13,637 nucleotides of DNA, from assembly GCA_011620845.1 (NCBI GenBank), contig WOYJ01000085.1, positions 1 through 13,637 on the forward strand, written 5' to 3'. Below the pieces are notes generated by a model, which worked only from the letters and a program-made list of their open reading frames with translations, was not told the origin of the DNA and did no database searches. This document shows positions 1 through 6,880 of this stretch, piece by piece. The stretch is from Methanobacteriaceae archaeon (GTDB lineage Archaea > Methanobacteriota > Methanobacteria > Methanobacteriales > Methanobacteriaceae). Every line of letters begins with the position of its first letter. Position 1 is the stretch's first letter. A program made the position numbers and the translations under genes.

Positions 1-1
1 A

Positions 2-844
2 CTATATCTTATCCTTTAAAATATTTCTATAATCCCTCTTCATCAAAATAGCATCCCTATCTCGCAGGGGAGTTTCGCATATGAGGGTGACATCCCATCC
101 TCTTTCAATTATTTCCTCAAGGAGAGGTTCCAATGGCGGGCCGTAATCTTCAGAGAGGATGTGGTGTCTTCTTTCCCCTTTATCAGTAAATTCGATGTGG
201 GTGTAGTGACAGTGCAGCGTATCTATGCCCAGTTCATCTTCTAATAAATTAAACACCCTTCCATAATCATCTTTATCCTTAAACAATCCGCATTCCCTGG
301 CATGCAGGTGGGCGAAGTCTACCGTGGGTGCAAATTTTTCATGACGCTGACAAATCTCTATTATCTCTTCAAGACTTCCCAGCTGGGATTTTTTACCGGT
401 GGTCTCTGGTGCGAAGGTGTAATTCCTAATTTGCAGGGATTCTAATTGTTCAGTTAATTCATCCACTGCTTTATTTAACTTTTCCATAGCTTCTTCCGGG
501 GTTTGTTTGGTGTAAAAACCTGAGTGAAACACTACTCGGTAAGCTCCCATCCACTCTGCAGCCTGGGCCGATTGGATCAATCTCTCGATGGATCTTTCCA
601 CCACTTCATCCTTATTTGATGATAAATTAATATAATAGGGACCGTGCATGGAAATCAGGATATCATTATCCCGGGAATTTTCCTTCAGTTTAAGGGCGGA
701 TTGCTTGGAAATACGCACCCCATAGGTGGCCTGGTATTCATAGGCATCCAATCCTATTTCCCTGATATAACTACATACCTGGTTAGAGTTACCTTTATAT
801 CTTACAGGAAGTCCTGCGGGACCGAAACGTACGTTAGATGTCAT
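2..844 (-). CDS. Endonuclease IV-like / sugar-isomerase-like TIM-barrel protein
   Basis: A complete 280-residue protein of the AP endonuclease family 2 / xylose isomerase-like TIM-barrel fold. Family members cut DNA 5' of abasic sites or isomerise sugars, using a metal cluster. Metal-ligand-type residues visible in order are H67 (SMHGP), H107 (VVFHSG), E147 (APETTG), D176 and H179 (VDFAH), H216 (THIEF) and E257 (CETP), which match the endonuclease IV pattern. The DxH pair of E. coli Nfo (D229/H231) appears here as RRHH (225-228), so the Asp is not obvious. The length is near that of endonuclease IV (about 280). The ATG at 844 has only a weak AGGA well upstream. It is the last gene of the minus-strand block, 51 bases after the flavoprotein gene and beyond its T-tract. 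Fold assignment is firm. Abasic-site activity is an inference, and an isomerase-like role is possible. Confidence 0.8.
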   Translation of the reverse strand: MTSNVRFGPAGLPVRYKGNSNQVCSYIREIGLDAYEYQATYGVRISKQSALKLKENSRDNDILISMHGPYYINLSSNKDEVVERSIERLIQSAQAAEWMGAYRVVFHSGFYTKQTPEEAMEKLNKAVDELTEQLESLQIRNYTFAPETTGKKSQLGSLEEIIEICQRHEKFAPTVDFAHLHARECGLFKDKDDYGRVFNLLEDELGIDTLHCHYTHIEFTDKGERRHHILSEDYGPPLEPLLEEIIERGWDVTLICETPLRDRDAILMKRDYRNILKDKI

Positions 845-883
845 TATGATACCATGTCCTGAATAAAATTAAAATTAAGTCTT

Positions 884-891
884 AAAAAAAA
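884..891 (-). terminator. T8 tract after the thioredoxin reductase-like gene
   Basis: Eight consecutive T on the minus strand lie 4 bases after the stop codon of the flavoprotein gene (stop at 896-898). More T-rich sequence continues towards the next gene. Archaeal intrinsic termination uses such oligo-T tracts without needing a stem. Read-through into the TIM-barrel gene remains possible. Confidence 0.5.
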
Positions 892-895
892 GGAG

Positions 896-1813
896 TTACT
901 TCTTCATCTGGATGTGCTCATATGCTGAAAGGGCGGCGATAGCACCTTCACCACAGGCTATAACCCACTGATTGAAACCGTCTGTTATATCTCCTGCTGC
1001 GTACAAACCAGGAATGTTGGTTTTTTGAGCTTTGTCTGTGATAATATAACCTCTTTTATCCAGTTCAACCCCTAAATTTTTGGCTAACTGGTTGGCAGGT
1101 ATCTCCCCCACTGCTATAAAAACTCCGTCTATTGGTAGATCTTCCTGTTCTCCAGTCATTGTGTTATTTAAAAGGACACTTTCTACTGTTGTATCCCCCT
1201 TGATTTCTTCTACAATTGAATTCCAGATAATGGGTATCTCTCTTTCCTTCATGAGTTCCTGGAGGTAGTTTTCCGCCCTTAATTCACCTCTACGATGCAC
1301 CAGAGCAACCAAAACACCTATATCATCCAAGTAGATGGCTTGCTGTACAGCACCATTTCCACCGCCTACCACCACCACTTTTCGGTCTATGAAGAGGGGG
1401 CCGTCACAGGTTGCGCAGAAGGCAACTCCCTTTCCTAATAATTTCCCCTCACCAGGGACTCCCAGGTGACGGTGCTTGCTACCGGTGGCTAAAATAACTG
1501 CTCGGGCCTGGTAAGTGTTGTCTCTGGTGTGGACAGTAAAATTTCCGTCATCTAATAACTCTATATTCTCCACATTTTCCCTGTCTCTAATTTCCGCATA
1601 TTTCAGGGTCTGGTTTTTCATGAACTCTATGAGTTGTTTACCAGGGATCTGTTCAAATCCAGGATAGTTTTCCATGAGGGGAACCATGGCCCCCATTCCA
1701 CCAATGAGATCTTTCTCCAGAACCAGAGTTTTAAGACTCTGTCTACCGCAATAAAGAGCAGCAGTGAGCCCAGCCGGCCCGGAACCAATGATAATTACAT
1801 CACAGTTATCCAT
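896..1813 (-). CDS. trxB: Thioredoxin reductase-like FAD flavoprotein
   Basis: A 305-residue low-molecular-weight thioredoxin reductase. It passes electrons through FAD to a CxxC pair and then to thioredoxin or glutaredoxin-like proteins in the cytoplasm. Visible motifs are the FAD-binding GSGPAG (10-15), the redox-active CATC (C133, C136), a second dinucleotide site GGGNGA (150-155), HRRGELRA (173-180), and the C-terminal FAD motif AAGD (272-275). HRRxxxRA is the usual NADPH-phosphate signature. Methanogen relatives have, however, been shown to use F420H2, so the donor is open. I chose the ATG at 1813 over a TTG at 1822, because the GGT of the ribosome binding site sits 9 bases before the ATG but directly abuts the TTG. 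It lies 41 bases after gatE on the same strand and is probably partly co-transcribed with it. Confidence 0.9.
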   Translation of the reverse strand: MDNCDVIIIGSGPAGLTAALYCGRQSLKTLVLEKDLIGGMGAMVPLMENYPGFEQIPGKQLIEFMKNQTLKYAEIRDRENVENIELLDDGNFTVHTRDNTYQARAVILATGSKHRHLGVPGEGKLLGKGVAFCATCDGPLFIDRKVVVVGGGNGAVQQAIYLDDIGVLVALVHRRGELRAENYLQELMKEREIPIIWNSIVEEIKGDTTVESVLLNNTMTGEQEDLPIDGVFIAVGEIPANQLAKNLGVELDKRGYIITDKAQKTNIPGLYAAGDITDGFNQWVIACGEGAIAALSAYEHIQMKK

Positions 1814-1854
1814 ATAACACAAACCTATTTTTGTTATCTTAAATTTTTTGTATC

Positions 1855-3738
1855 TTATCTCTCATCAACCAATTTAATTAATTTTTCTTTTATTAATCGG
1901 TTGACCAGTTTACCATCGGCTTTACCCTTAAGCTCCTTCATGGCCAGTCCCATGAGGGAACCCATAGCTGCCATTCCCCTTTCAGTGATTAAAGTCTCAC
2001 TAGAACTGATTAAATCATCAATGATACCTTCTACTTCCTCTTCGCCCAGCTTCTTAAGTCCGTGTTTCTTTATTGATTCAGCGGGTGTTATGCCAGTACA
2101 GGCATCCCTTATTATGGTGGGGGTTGATTGAGCGGGTATGGTATCATCCTCCACGTAGCTGTAAATCTCAATTAAAACATCTACGTCCACCTTCCCAATA
2201 TCACAGCCTTCCCTTCGAAGTTCCTTGAAGGTGTAGGCCAGGTTGGAGGCGGGAACCACCGGGTTTATGTCTTTAACCTCTTCCATTATCTTCTCGAAAT
2301 CACCGGCCCTATCCTGTTTAACCAGGCTGGTGGCGATATCATCTGTCAGGTTATATGTCTCCATTATCCTCTTCTTTTTGGCATCTGGAAGTTCTGGGAG
2401 GTTGGATTTTATTTCCTCCAGATATTCTCGGGGTATCCTGGTGGTGGGTATATCTGTCTCCACGTACATTCTACTGGCCGTGGGTAGTGGGCGTAGATAC
2501 TCTGTGTTTCCATCATCCAGTGCCTTCCTGGTCTCCTCAGGAACTCCCCTTAGGGCTGTTTTCGCCCTTCTCTGCACCTCTATAAGGGCGTTTCTTGCCT
2601 TCTCTTCCTGGTCCGCCACCAGGATAAATGCATCACCTTCTGATGCGTCCATAAATTTTAATACGGCCTCAACCTCTTCCTGGCTTATTCCATAGGAGGG
2701 AAGTTCGTCTGTGTGGAAGATGCCCGATACACCCATCTTCTTGGCGTATCCTGCAAGTTCAGTTCCTAGCCGTCTTCCTGGCTGGATCTCCCTGCCAATC
2801 AGGCCGATGAATCCGACGAGTTTAACGGCCATGATCACCCCTTTCTGGGAGAGGGCTCTCTCGATGATCTTGGACTCTGACTTCTGGAAGATCTCGCTCA
2901 CATCATATATTTCATCGTAAACCTGTGCATTTCTCTTCTTGAGTTCATCTTTGATTTCTAAGAGGTTTATCTGTCTTTTAACCTCGTTTTCCACCATGGT
3001 GGGCATCAAATCCAGGTCCTGGACTCCTTTAATTTCTACCCGGGCCCCTTCACTGAGGGATATGTTCAGATCCTGGCGGATAGTTCCCAGCCCCCTTTTG
3101 ACCCTGGTGCTTCTCAGGATCTGACCCAACTGGTATGCGACATCTTTTACTTGCTCTGGTTTTTTGATACTGGGATCAGTGGTTATCTCCACTAGGGGTA
3201 TTCCTAAACGGTCTAACCGGAAAATAGCCCTTCCCTTTTTTTCGCCTATTCTCCTGGCTGCGTCTTCTTCCAGACAGAGGTTTTCTATGGCCACTATACC
3301 ATGAGGTGTATCTACATATCCGTCAGTAGCTACCAGGCCTGTTCTCTGGAAACCTCCTGTGTTACTTCCATCTATGACCTGTTTTCTCATGGTGTGGAAT
3401 TCGTCCACTACCTGCATGTTAAGGAGGGTTGAAATTACGAGCGACACATCCAGTGCTTCCAGATTCAGGGGGTGTGGTGGTTCTTCATCTGCCTCCACCA
3501 GACAGGTGTCGTAGTCATATGATTCATATATAAACTGGAGTTTTCTCCGGGATTCTTCAAAGGCAGCCCGGTCTATCTTACCTAGTTCACTCTGTGTGGG
3601 CCTTAATTTTCTGATTATTTTGAGCTCTGGTTTTTTATCAGTGAGCTGGCACTTACAGGGGCTGAATAACTTCTGATTGGTATCGAGTTGTTGATGTACT
3701 TCCAGGCCCATTTTAAGGCCCAGTTTTTCATAATCCAT
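1855..3738 (-). CDS. gatE: Glutamyl-tRNA(Gln) amidotransferase subunit E
   Basis: GatE phosphorylates Glu-tRNAGln and transamidates it to Gln-tRNAGln, with ammonia supplied by GatD; archaea need this because most lack a glutaminyl-tRNA synthetase. The 627-residue length fits the family. The GatB/E catalytic core starts at GLEVHQQLDT (11-20), with SPCKC (26-30) and FQRTGLVATDG (130-140). An inserted GAD domain of the kind found in bacterial AspRS lies at about 295-400, from around GFIGLIGRE (309-317) onward. This insert separates GatE from bacterial GatB. A helical and YqeY-like tRNA-binding tail runs from about 470 to 627. The ATG at 3738 has GGTGA 6 bases upstream. gatD ends 56 bases before it, so the two subunits of the complex are adjacent and probably co-expressed. 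Nothing looks truncated. Confidence 0.97.
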   Translation of the reverse strand: MDYEKLGLKMGLEVHQQLDTNQKLFSPCKCQLTDKKPELKIIRKLRPTQSELGKIDRAAFEESRRKLQFIYESYDYDTCLVEADEEPPHPLNLEALDVSLVISTLLNMQVVDEFHTMRKQVIDGSNTGGFQRTGLVATDGYVDTPHGIVAIENLCLEEDAARRIGEKKGRAIFRLDRLGIPLVEITTDPSIKKPEQVKDVAYQLGQILRSTRVKRGLGTIRQDLNISLSEGARVEIKGVQDLDLMPTMVENEVKRQINLLEIKDELKKRNAQVYDEIYDVSEIFQKSESKIIERALSQKGVIMAVKLVGFIGLIGREIQPGRRLGTELAGYAKKMGVSGIFHTDELPSYGISQEEVEAVLKFMDASEGDAFILVADQEEKARNALIEVQRRAKTALRGVPEETRKALDDGNTEYLRPLPTASRMYVETDIPTTRIPREYLEEIKSNLPELPDAKKKRIMETYNLTDDIATSLVKQDRAGDFEKIMEEVKDINPVVPASNLAYTFKELRREGCDIGKVDVDVLIEIYSYVEDDTIPAQSTPTIIRDACTGITPAESIKKHGLKKLGEEEVEGIIDDLISSSETLITERGMAAMGSLMGLAMKELKGKADGKLVNRLIKEKLIKLVDER

Positions 3739-3794
3739 ATTATTTCACCGTTTAATTGTGATTTTATTGTATTGGAACATTATTTAATTGCAAT

Positions 3795-5108
3795 TTATAT
3801 CAGGAAGTATTTCTGGGAACTGATGGTGCGAATTTCTCCCTTTAAATTAGTCTGCATCATACTGGTAACTTCATCGAGGTTCTGTGTTTGGCCCAGAACC
3901 CATACCAATTTTACGTAAGCCGTCTCGGGCAGCATGTCCTGGGCAGGGATAACACCGGCTTCCAAGAGTTTACGACCGGTGCTGTACACATTCATATTGA
4001 TTCTTCCGTATAAGCACTGGGAAGACATTATCACGGGGATTTCTTCATCTCTAGCCCGGGCAAGTGTTGGTATGAGTTCTTCAGAGCAGTGCCCCAGTCC
4101 AGTTCCCTCTATTACCAGTCCCTTGAATCCCCGGTCAATATAATAATCTATTGTATCGGCCCCAATACCAGGGTAACTCTTTATAAATGCCACTTTTTCT
4201 TCCAGGGTGTCCTGTAGCTCTACTTCTCCTTCCCTTCTCTGATTGTAGCTGAATGTTTCGTCCAGAATTTCCAGTTTTCCATCCAGAATTCGGGCCAGGG
4301 GCTGGGTGTTTACTGATCGGAAGGTGTCTCTGCGGGATGTGTGCATCTTTCGGACTTTGGTACCCAAGTGAAGGTGGGTGTAGGTGTCATCCATGGTGGC
4401 GTGCATGCAGACCAGGACCTCAGCGATATCTGATTTAGCCGCAGTTACCGAGCTTTTGAGGTTTAAAAATGCATCGGATGATGGCCGGTCGGAACTTCTT
4501 TGGGCTCCGGTGACTATCACCGGGACCGGCGTGCCCATGATAAAACTCAACGCAGCCGAGGTGAAATGCATGGTGTCGGTTCCATGGGCCAATACCACCC
4601 CATCAGCTCCCTGATTTATCTCCTTGGCTATGGAACGGGCTGTTTTAACCCAGTACTCCGGCGTCATGTTCTCGCTCAGGATGTTCAGCACAGCCTTTCC
4701 CTGGATGTTGGCCTGTTCCACCAGTTCCGGGTTGGCCCTCATAAGGTCATCTGCAGTGAAGGCGGGGTGTACTGCGCCGGTTTTATAATCGATTATAGAT
4801 GCTACGGTTCCACCGGTGGATATTATGGAGATATCCATCTTTTCAGGGTCTTTTTCCACATCCAATGGGGGTAGTTCGATTTTGGGTTTTTCACCCTTCT
4901 CCAGGAGTTCAACCTGGGCATCGGTTACATCCACACCTATGTTGTAACCATTATCGAGTTTAATGACCAGGTGTTTATCATCTGTTCCTTCTGCCCGGTT
5001 TAAAATCATCCCCTTATATTTAATGTTCTTTTTAATGATGGATACTCTATCACCGATTGATAAACCGCAAGATTCTAAAAATTCTTTACATATTCCTTTG
5101 TAAGTCAT
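3795..5108 (-). CDS. gatD: Glutamyl-tRNA(Gln) amidotransferase subunit D
   Basis: GatD is the glutaminase of the archaeal GatDE complex. It has an L-asparaginase fold and releases ammonia that is channelled to GatE. The 437-residue protein has an N-terminal SH3-like domain (about 15-70, with YKGMILNR at 31-38), then the asparaginase module. The first catalytic motif is STGGT (T101), the second HGTDTM (T177, D178), and the catalytic lysine is K254 in KVRKMHTS. TGAQRSSD (200-207) is also typical. All four expected active-site residues are therefore present. The ATG at 5108 is preceded by GAGGA at a spacing of 7. It starts 85 bases downstream of the ExoIII stop, and gatE follows after 56 bases. 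Confidence 0.97.
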   Translation of the reverse strand: MTYKGICKEFLESCGLSIGDRVSIIKKNIKYKGMILNRAEGTDDKHLVIKLDNGYNIGVDVTDAQVELLEKGEKPKIELPPLDVEKDPEKMDISIISTGGTVASIIDYKTGAVHPAFTADDLMRANPELVEQANIQGKAVLNILSENMTPEYWVKTARSIAKEINQGADGVVLAHGTDTMHFTSAALSFIMGTPVPVIVTGAQRSSDRPSSDAFLNLKSSVTAAKSDIAEVLVCMHATMDDTYTHLHLGTKVRKMHTSRRDTFRSVNTQPLARILDGKLEILDETFSYNQRREGEVELQDTLEEKVAFIKSYPGIGADTIDYYIDRGFKGLVIEGTGLGHCSEELIPTLARARDEEIPVIMSSQCLYGRINMNVYSTGRKLLEAGVIPAQDMLPETAYVKLVWVLGQTQNLDEVTSMMQTNLKGEIRTISSQKYFLI

Positions 5109-5172
5109 TATGTTTTCCTCAGATTCCGATAAAATATTTTTTAAACGTGAGTTTAAGCTTACTTCTTAGATT

Positions 5173-5202
5173 TTAAGGCTAATCTTCTTAAGGCTAATCT
5201 TC
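5173..5202. repeat. Perfect 15-base tandem duplication at the end of the ExoIII gene
   Basis: The 15-base unit TTAAGGCTAATCTTC (plus strand) occurs twice head to tail with no mismatch, at 5173-5187 and 5188-5202. On the coding strand each copy reads GAAGATTAGCCTTAA. The upstream copy therefore carries the last Glu-Asp codons and stop of the ExoIII gene, and the second copy duplicates the stop in the intergenic region. Confidence 0.9.
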
Positions 5203-5976
5203 CCAGACCAGATCTAAACCTATGGGTGCGTGGTCGGAACCCATTACATCGGTTAAGATGTACGATGACTCCACATGTTTCATGAACTCTTCATTTACGA
5301 AGAAATAATCAAGCCTCCAGCCAACATTTCTCTCCCGTGCCCTGGTACGGTAACTCCACCAGGAGTACTGTTCTGGCTCTTTATTGAATTCACGGAAGGT
5401 GTCCACGTATCCATGGCTTAAGAATGTATCTATCCATGCTCTTTCCTCTGGTAGAAATCCTGAAATTTTACTATTTTCCTTGGGACGGGCTATGTCTATC
5501 TCTTTATGGGCGGTGTTCAGGTCTCCGCATATCACCAGATTTTTACCTTCGTCCTTGAGTTTGTCTGCGTATTCCAGGAAGGTATCATAGAAATCCATCT
5601 TGAACTGTAATCTTTCCGGGGACATTTTGCCGTTGGGAAAGTATATGGTCAAGAGCACGAAGTCACCGTAGTCTGCAATAATGGTCCGTCCTTCCCTGTC
5701 GAATTCCCATACTCCTAAACCCTTCTCTACCTTTAATGGTTTCTCTTTGGTGTATAGGGCCACTCCACTGTATCCTTTCCTTTCTGCTTCAGAGAAATAG
5801 ATGTGATAACCTTCCATACTTCTTATATCCGGTGGAAATTGCTTTCTGGTTGCTTTAGTCTCCTGCAGACAGAGGATATCCGGTTGCTCCTGGATAAACC
5901 AGTCTCTAAATCCTTTTTTATGTACTGCCCTTATTCCGTTTACATTCCAGCAGATGATCCTTACCTTTCTGTCCAC
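5194..5976 (-). CDS. xth: Exonuclease III family AP/uridine endonuclease, Mth212-like
   Basis: A member of the exonuclease III / APE1 family. It incises DNA at abasic sites with Mg2+ and has 3'-5' exonuclease activity. The close relative Mth212 of Methanothermobacter also cuts directly at deoxyuridine, starting repair of deaminated cytosine without a uracil glycosylase. Catalytic residues follow the family: N11 (WNVNG), E39 (LQETK), Y112 (IYFPNGK), D152 and N154 (GDLNTAH), D223 (RLDYFF), D248 and H249 (GSDHAP). WWSYRTRARERNVGW (206-220) is strikingly Mth212-like as I recall that protein. The start is a GTG at 5976 with AAGGTG 6 bases upstream, giving 260 residues. A TTG at 6000 would add 8 residues and place the binding site inside the gene. 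Family is certain. Uridine incision is inferred from similarity. Confidence 0.93.
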   Translation of the reverse strand: MDRKVRIICWNVNGIRAVHKKGFRDWFIQEQPDILCLQETKATRKQFPPDIRSMEGYHIYFSEAERKGYSGVALYTKEKPLKVEKGLGVWEFDREGRTIIADYGDFVLLTIYFPNGKMSPERLQFKMDFYDTFLEYADKLKDEGKNLVICGDLNTAHKEIDIARPKENSKISGFLPEERAWIDTFLSHGYVDTFREFNKEPEQYSWWSYRTRARERNVGWRLDYFFVNEEFMKHVESSYILTDVMGSDHAPIGLDLVWED

Positions 5977-6351
5977 AGTTCCCACCTTTAATTTAAACAA
6001 AATTTTAGATCATCTAATAGTTAGATGTAAGAATCTTAAATATTTCATCATTGGATTTTGTCGAAAATCTCTCTAAATTAATCACAAAATTTCTTCTGAA
6101 ACCATCTAAATGGTGAATTTAATCCCATCAAAAATCTCCATTAATTATTTTGGGAATATTTATTACATAGTATTAAATGTTTATTCATGAATTCCTTTAA
6201 AAATAAATTTATAGACCGATGATTTTATTACCCCAGGATAACATAATTAATTGCAAGGGATAATTCTAAATTCAGCAGGTATATTCCAATCTATCCCATG
6301 TATCAATGCTACTTTACACAAATTCAAATAAAAAAATGGATTAGTGATTTG
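5977..6351. other. Gene-free divergent intergenic region with inverted repeats
   Basis: About 375 AT-rich bases separate the divergent ExoIII gene and response regulator. I see no convincing coding sequence. It holds three short perfect inverted repeats: CATCTAA/TTAGATG (6011-6027), GATTTT/AAAATC (6054-6069) and ACCAT/ATGGT (6101-6114). Weak TATA-like elements face both ways: CTTAAATAT at 6035-6043 for the ExoIII side, and TTTAAAAATA at 6196-6205 or AATTTATAGA at 6206-6215 for the regulator. This points to promoters and perhaps operators. No RNA gene could be recognised. Confidence 0.6.
6005..6043 (-). promoter_or_regulatory. Candidate promoter and operator of the ExoIII gene
   Basis: On the minus strand, ATATTTAAG (plus-strand 6035-6043) is a plausible archaeal TATA box. 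Initiation would fall near 6013, leaving a leader of about 37 bases before the GTG at 5976. Between the two lies a perfect 7-base inverted repeat with a 3-base spacer (CATCTAA at 6011-6017, TTAGATG at 6021-6027). A further half-site TTAGAT at 6005-6010 forms a second overlapping dyad, TTAGAT-C-ATCTAA. This placement would suit a repressor. No regulator is identified. Confidence 0.35.
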
Positions 6352-6822
6352 ATGAAGGATACAGAGATACCAGTGAAAATTATGCTGGTAGAGGATAACC
6401 CTGGAGATATACGCTTAATAAAGGAATTATTCAAGGACGCTGATATCAAAAATCAGGTTAACGTTGCTTTTGATGGTGAAGAAGCCCTGCAGATGCTTCA
6501 CCAGGAAGGAAAGTTCACCAGCTTGTCCCTGCCCAACCTTATTTTACTCGATCTTAACCTCCCTAAAATAGATGGAAAAGAAGTTTTAAAGGAAATAAAG
6601 AATGATAACTGGCTGATGTACATACCGGTAATCATCTTAACCACTTCCCGGGAAGAAAATGATATAATCGAAACCTACCGGTACAGTGCCAATTCCTTCA
6701 TAACCAAACCAGTTGATCTGGACCGTTTTATAAGGGTAATAGATGCCATCCAGGAATTCTGGCTTAAAATCGTTAAATTACCTAAAGAGAACGAAATTGA
6801 AAAATTAACCATGAACCCCTGA
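6352..6822 (+). CDS. Stand-alone receiver-domain response regulator (Rcp1/CheY-like)
   Basis: A single-domain receiver protein with no output domain. It would be phosphorylated by a histidine kinase and act through protein contacts, as the phytochrome-linked Rcp1 type does. With the start at 6352 it has 156 residues. Visible features are the acidic pair E14-D15 followed by NPGD (MLVEDNPGD), the phosphoacceptor D67 (LLDLNLP), T97/T98 (ILTTS) and K119 (TKP). The loop after the acidic pair (NPGD) and the insertion before D67 fit the Rcp1 subgroup. I preferred ATG 6352, with GTGAT 4 bases upstream, over ATG 6298, which would add an 18-residue tail without a good binding site. No kinase gene lies in the window, so the partner is unknown. 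Seven T (6824-6830) follow the stop. Confidence 0.9.
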   Translation: MKDTEIPVKIMLVEDNPGDIRLIKELFKDADIKNQVNVAFDGEEALQMLHQEGKFTSLSLPNLILLDLNLPKIDGKEVLKEIKNDNWLMYIPVIILTTSREENDIIETYRYSANSFITKPVDLDRFIRVIDAIQEFWLKIVKLPKENEIEKLTMNP

Positions 6823-6823
6823 A

Positions 6824-6830
6824 TTTTTTT
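6824..6830 (+). terminator. T7 tract after the response regulator
   Basis: Seven T start 2 bases after the TGA stop and are followed by further A/T-rich sequence. This is a likely oligo-T terminator, separating the regulator from the convergent vorA gene. Confidence 0.5.
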
Positions 6831-6862
6831 AAATTTAACGGCCCCCAGATTTCACGGTCAAT

Positions 6863-6880
6863 AATTTAGAGATCTAAATT
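6863..6880. repeat. 18-base perfect inverted repeat over the vorA stop
   Basis: AATTTAGA at 6863-6870 and TCTAAATT at 6873-6880 are exact inverted copies separated by GA. The element spans the TAA stop of vorA (6866-6868) and its last four codons. In RNA it could form a 7-base-pair stem with a four-base loop, perhaps protecting the 3' end. No strong T-tract follows on the minus strand, so it is not a classical terminator. Confidence 0.55.

Noticed and set aside
1634..2131. A 165-residue plus-strand open frame over the trxB and gatE ends
   Set aside because: It is antisense to two well-supported genes, Ser/Ile-rich in a way expected from reversed coding sequence, and lacks a ribosome binding site and known motifs.
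2243..2695. A 150-residue plus-strand open frame inside gatE
   Set aside because: It is wholly antisense to the conserved GatE sequence, low in charged residues, and has no promoter or binding site.
3786..3795. AATTGCAATT palindrome at the gatD stop
   Set aside because: A 10-base palindrome of A/T with one GC step is expected by chance in such AT-rich spacer; nothing nearby supports a function.
6298..6351. An 18-residue N-terminal extension of the response regulator
   Set aside because: The extension is unlike known receivers and has no spaced binding site, whereas ATG 6352 has GTGAT 4 bases before it.
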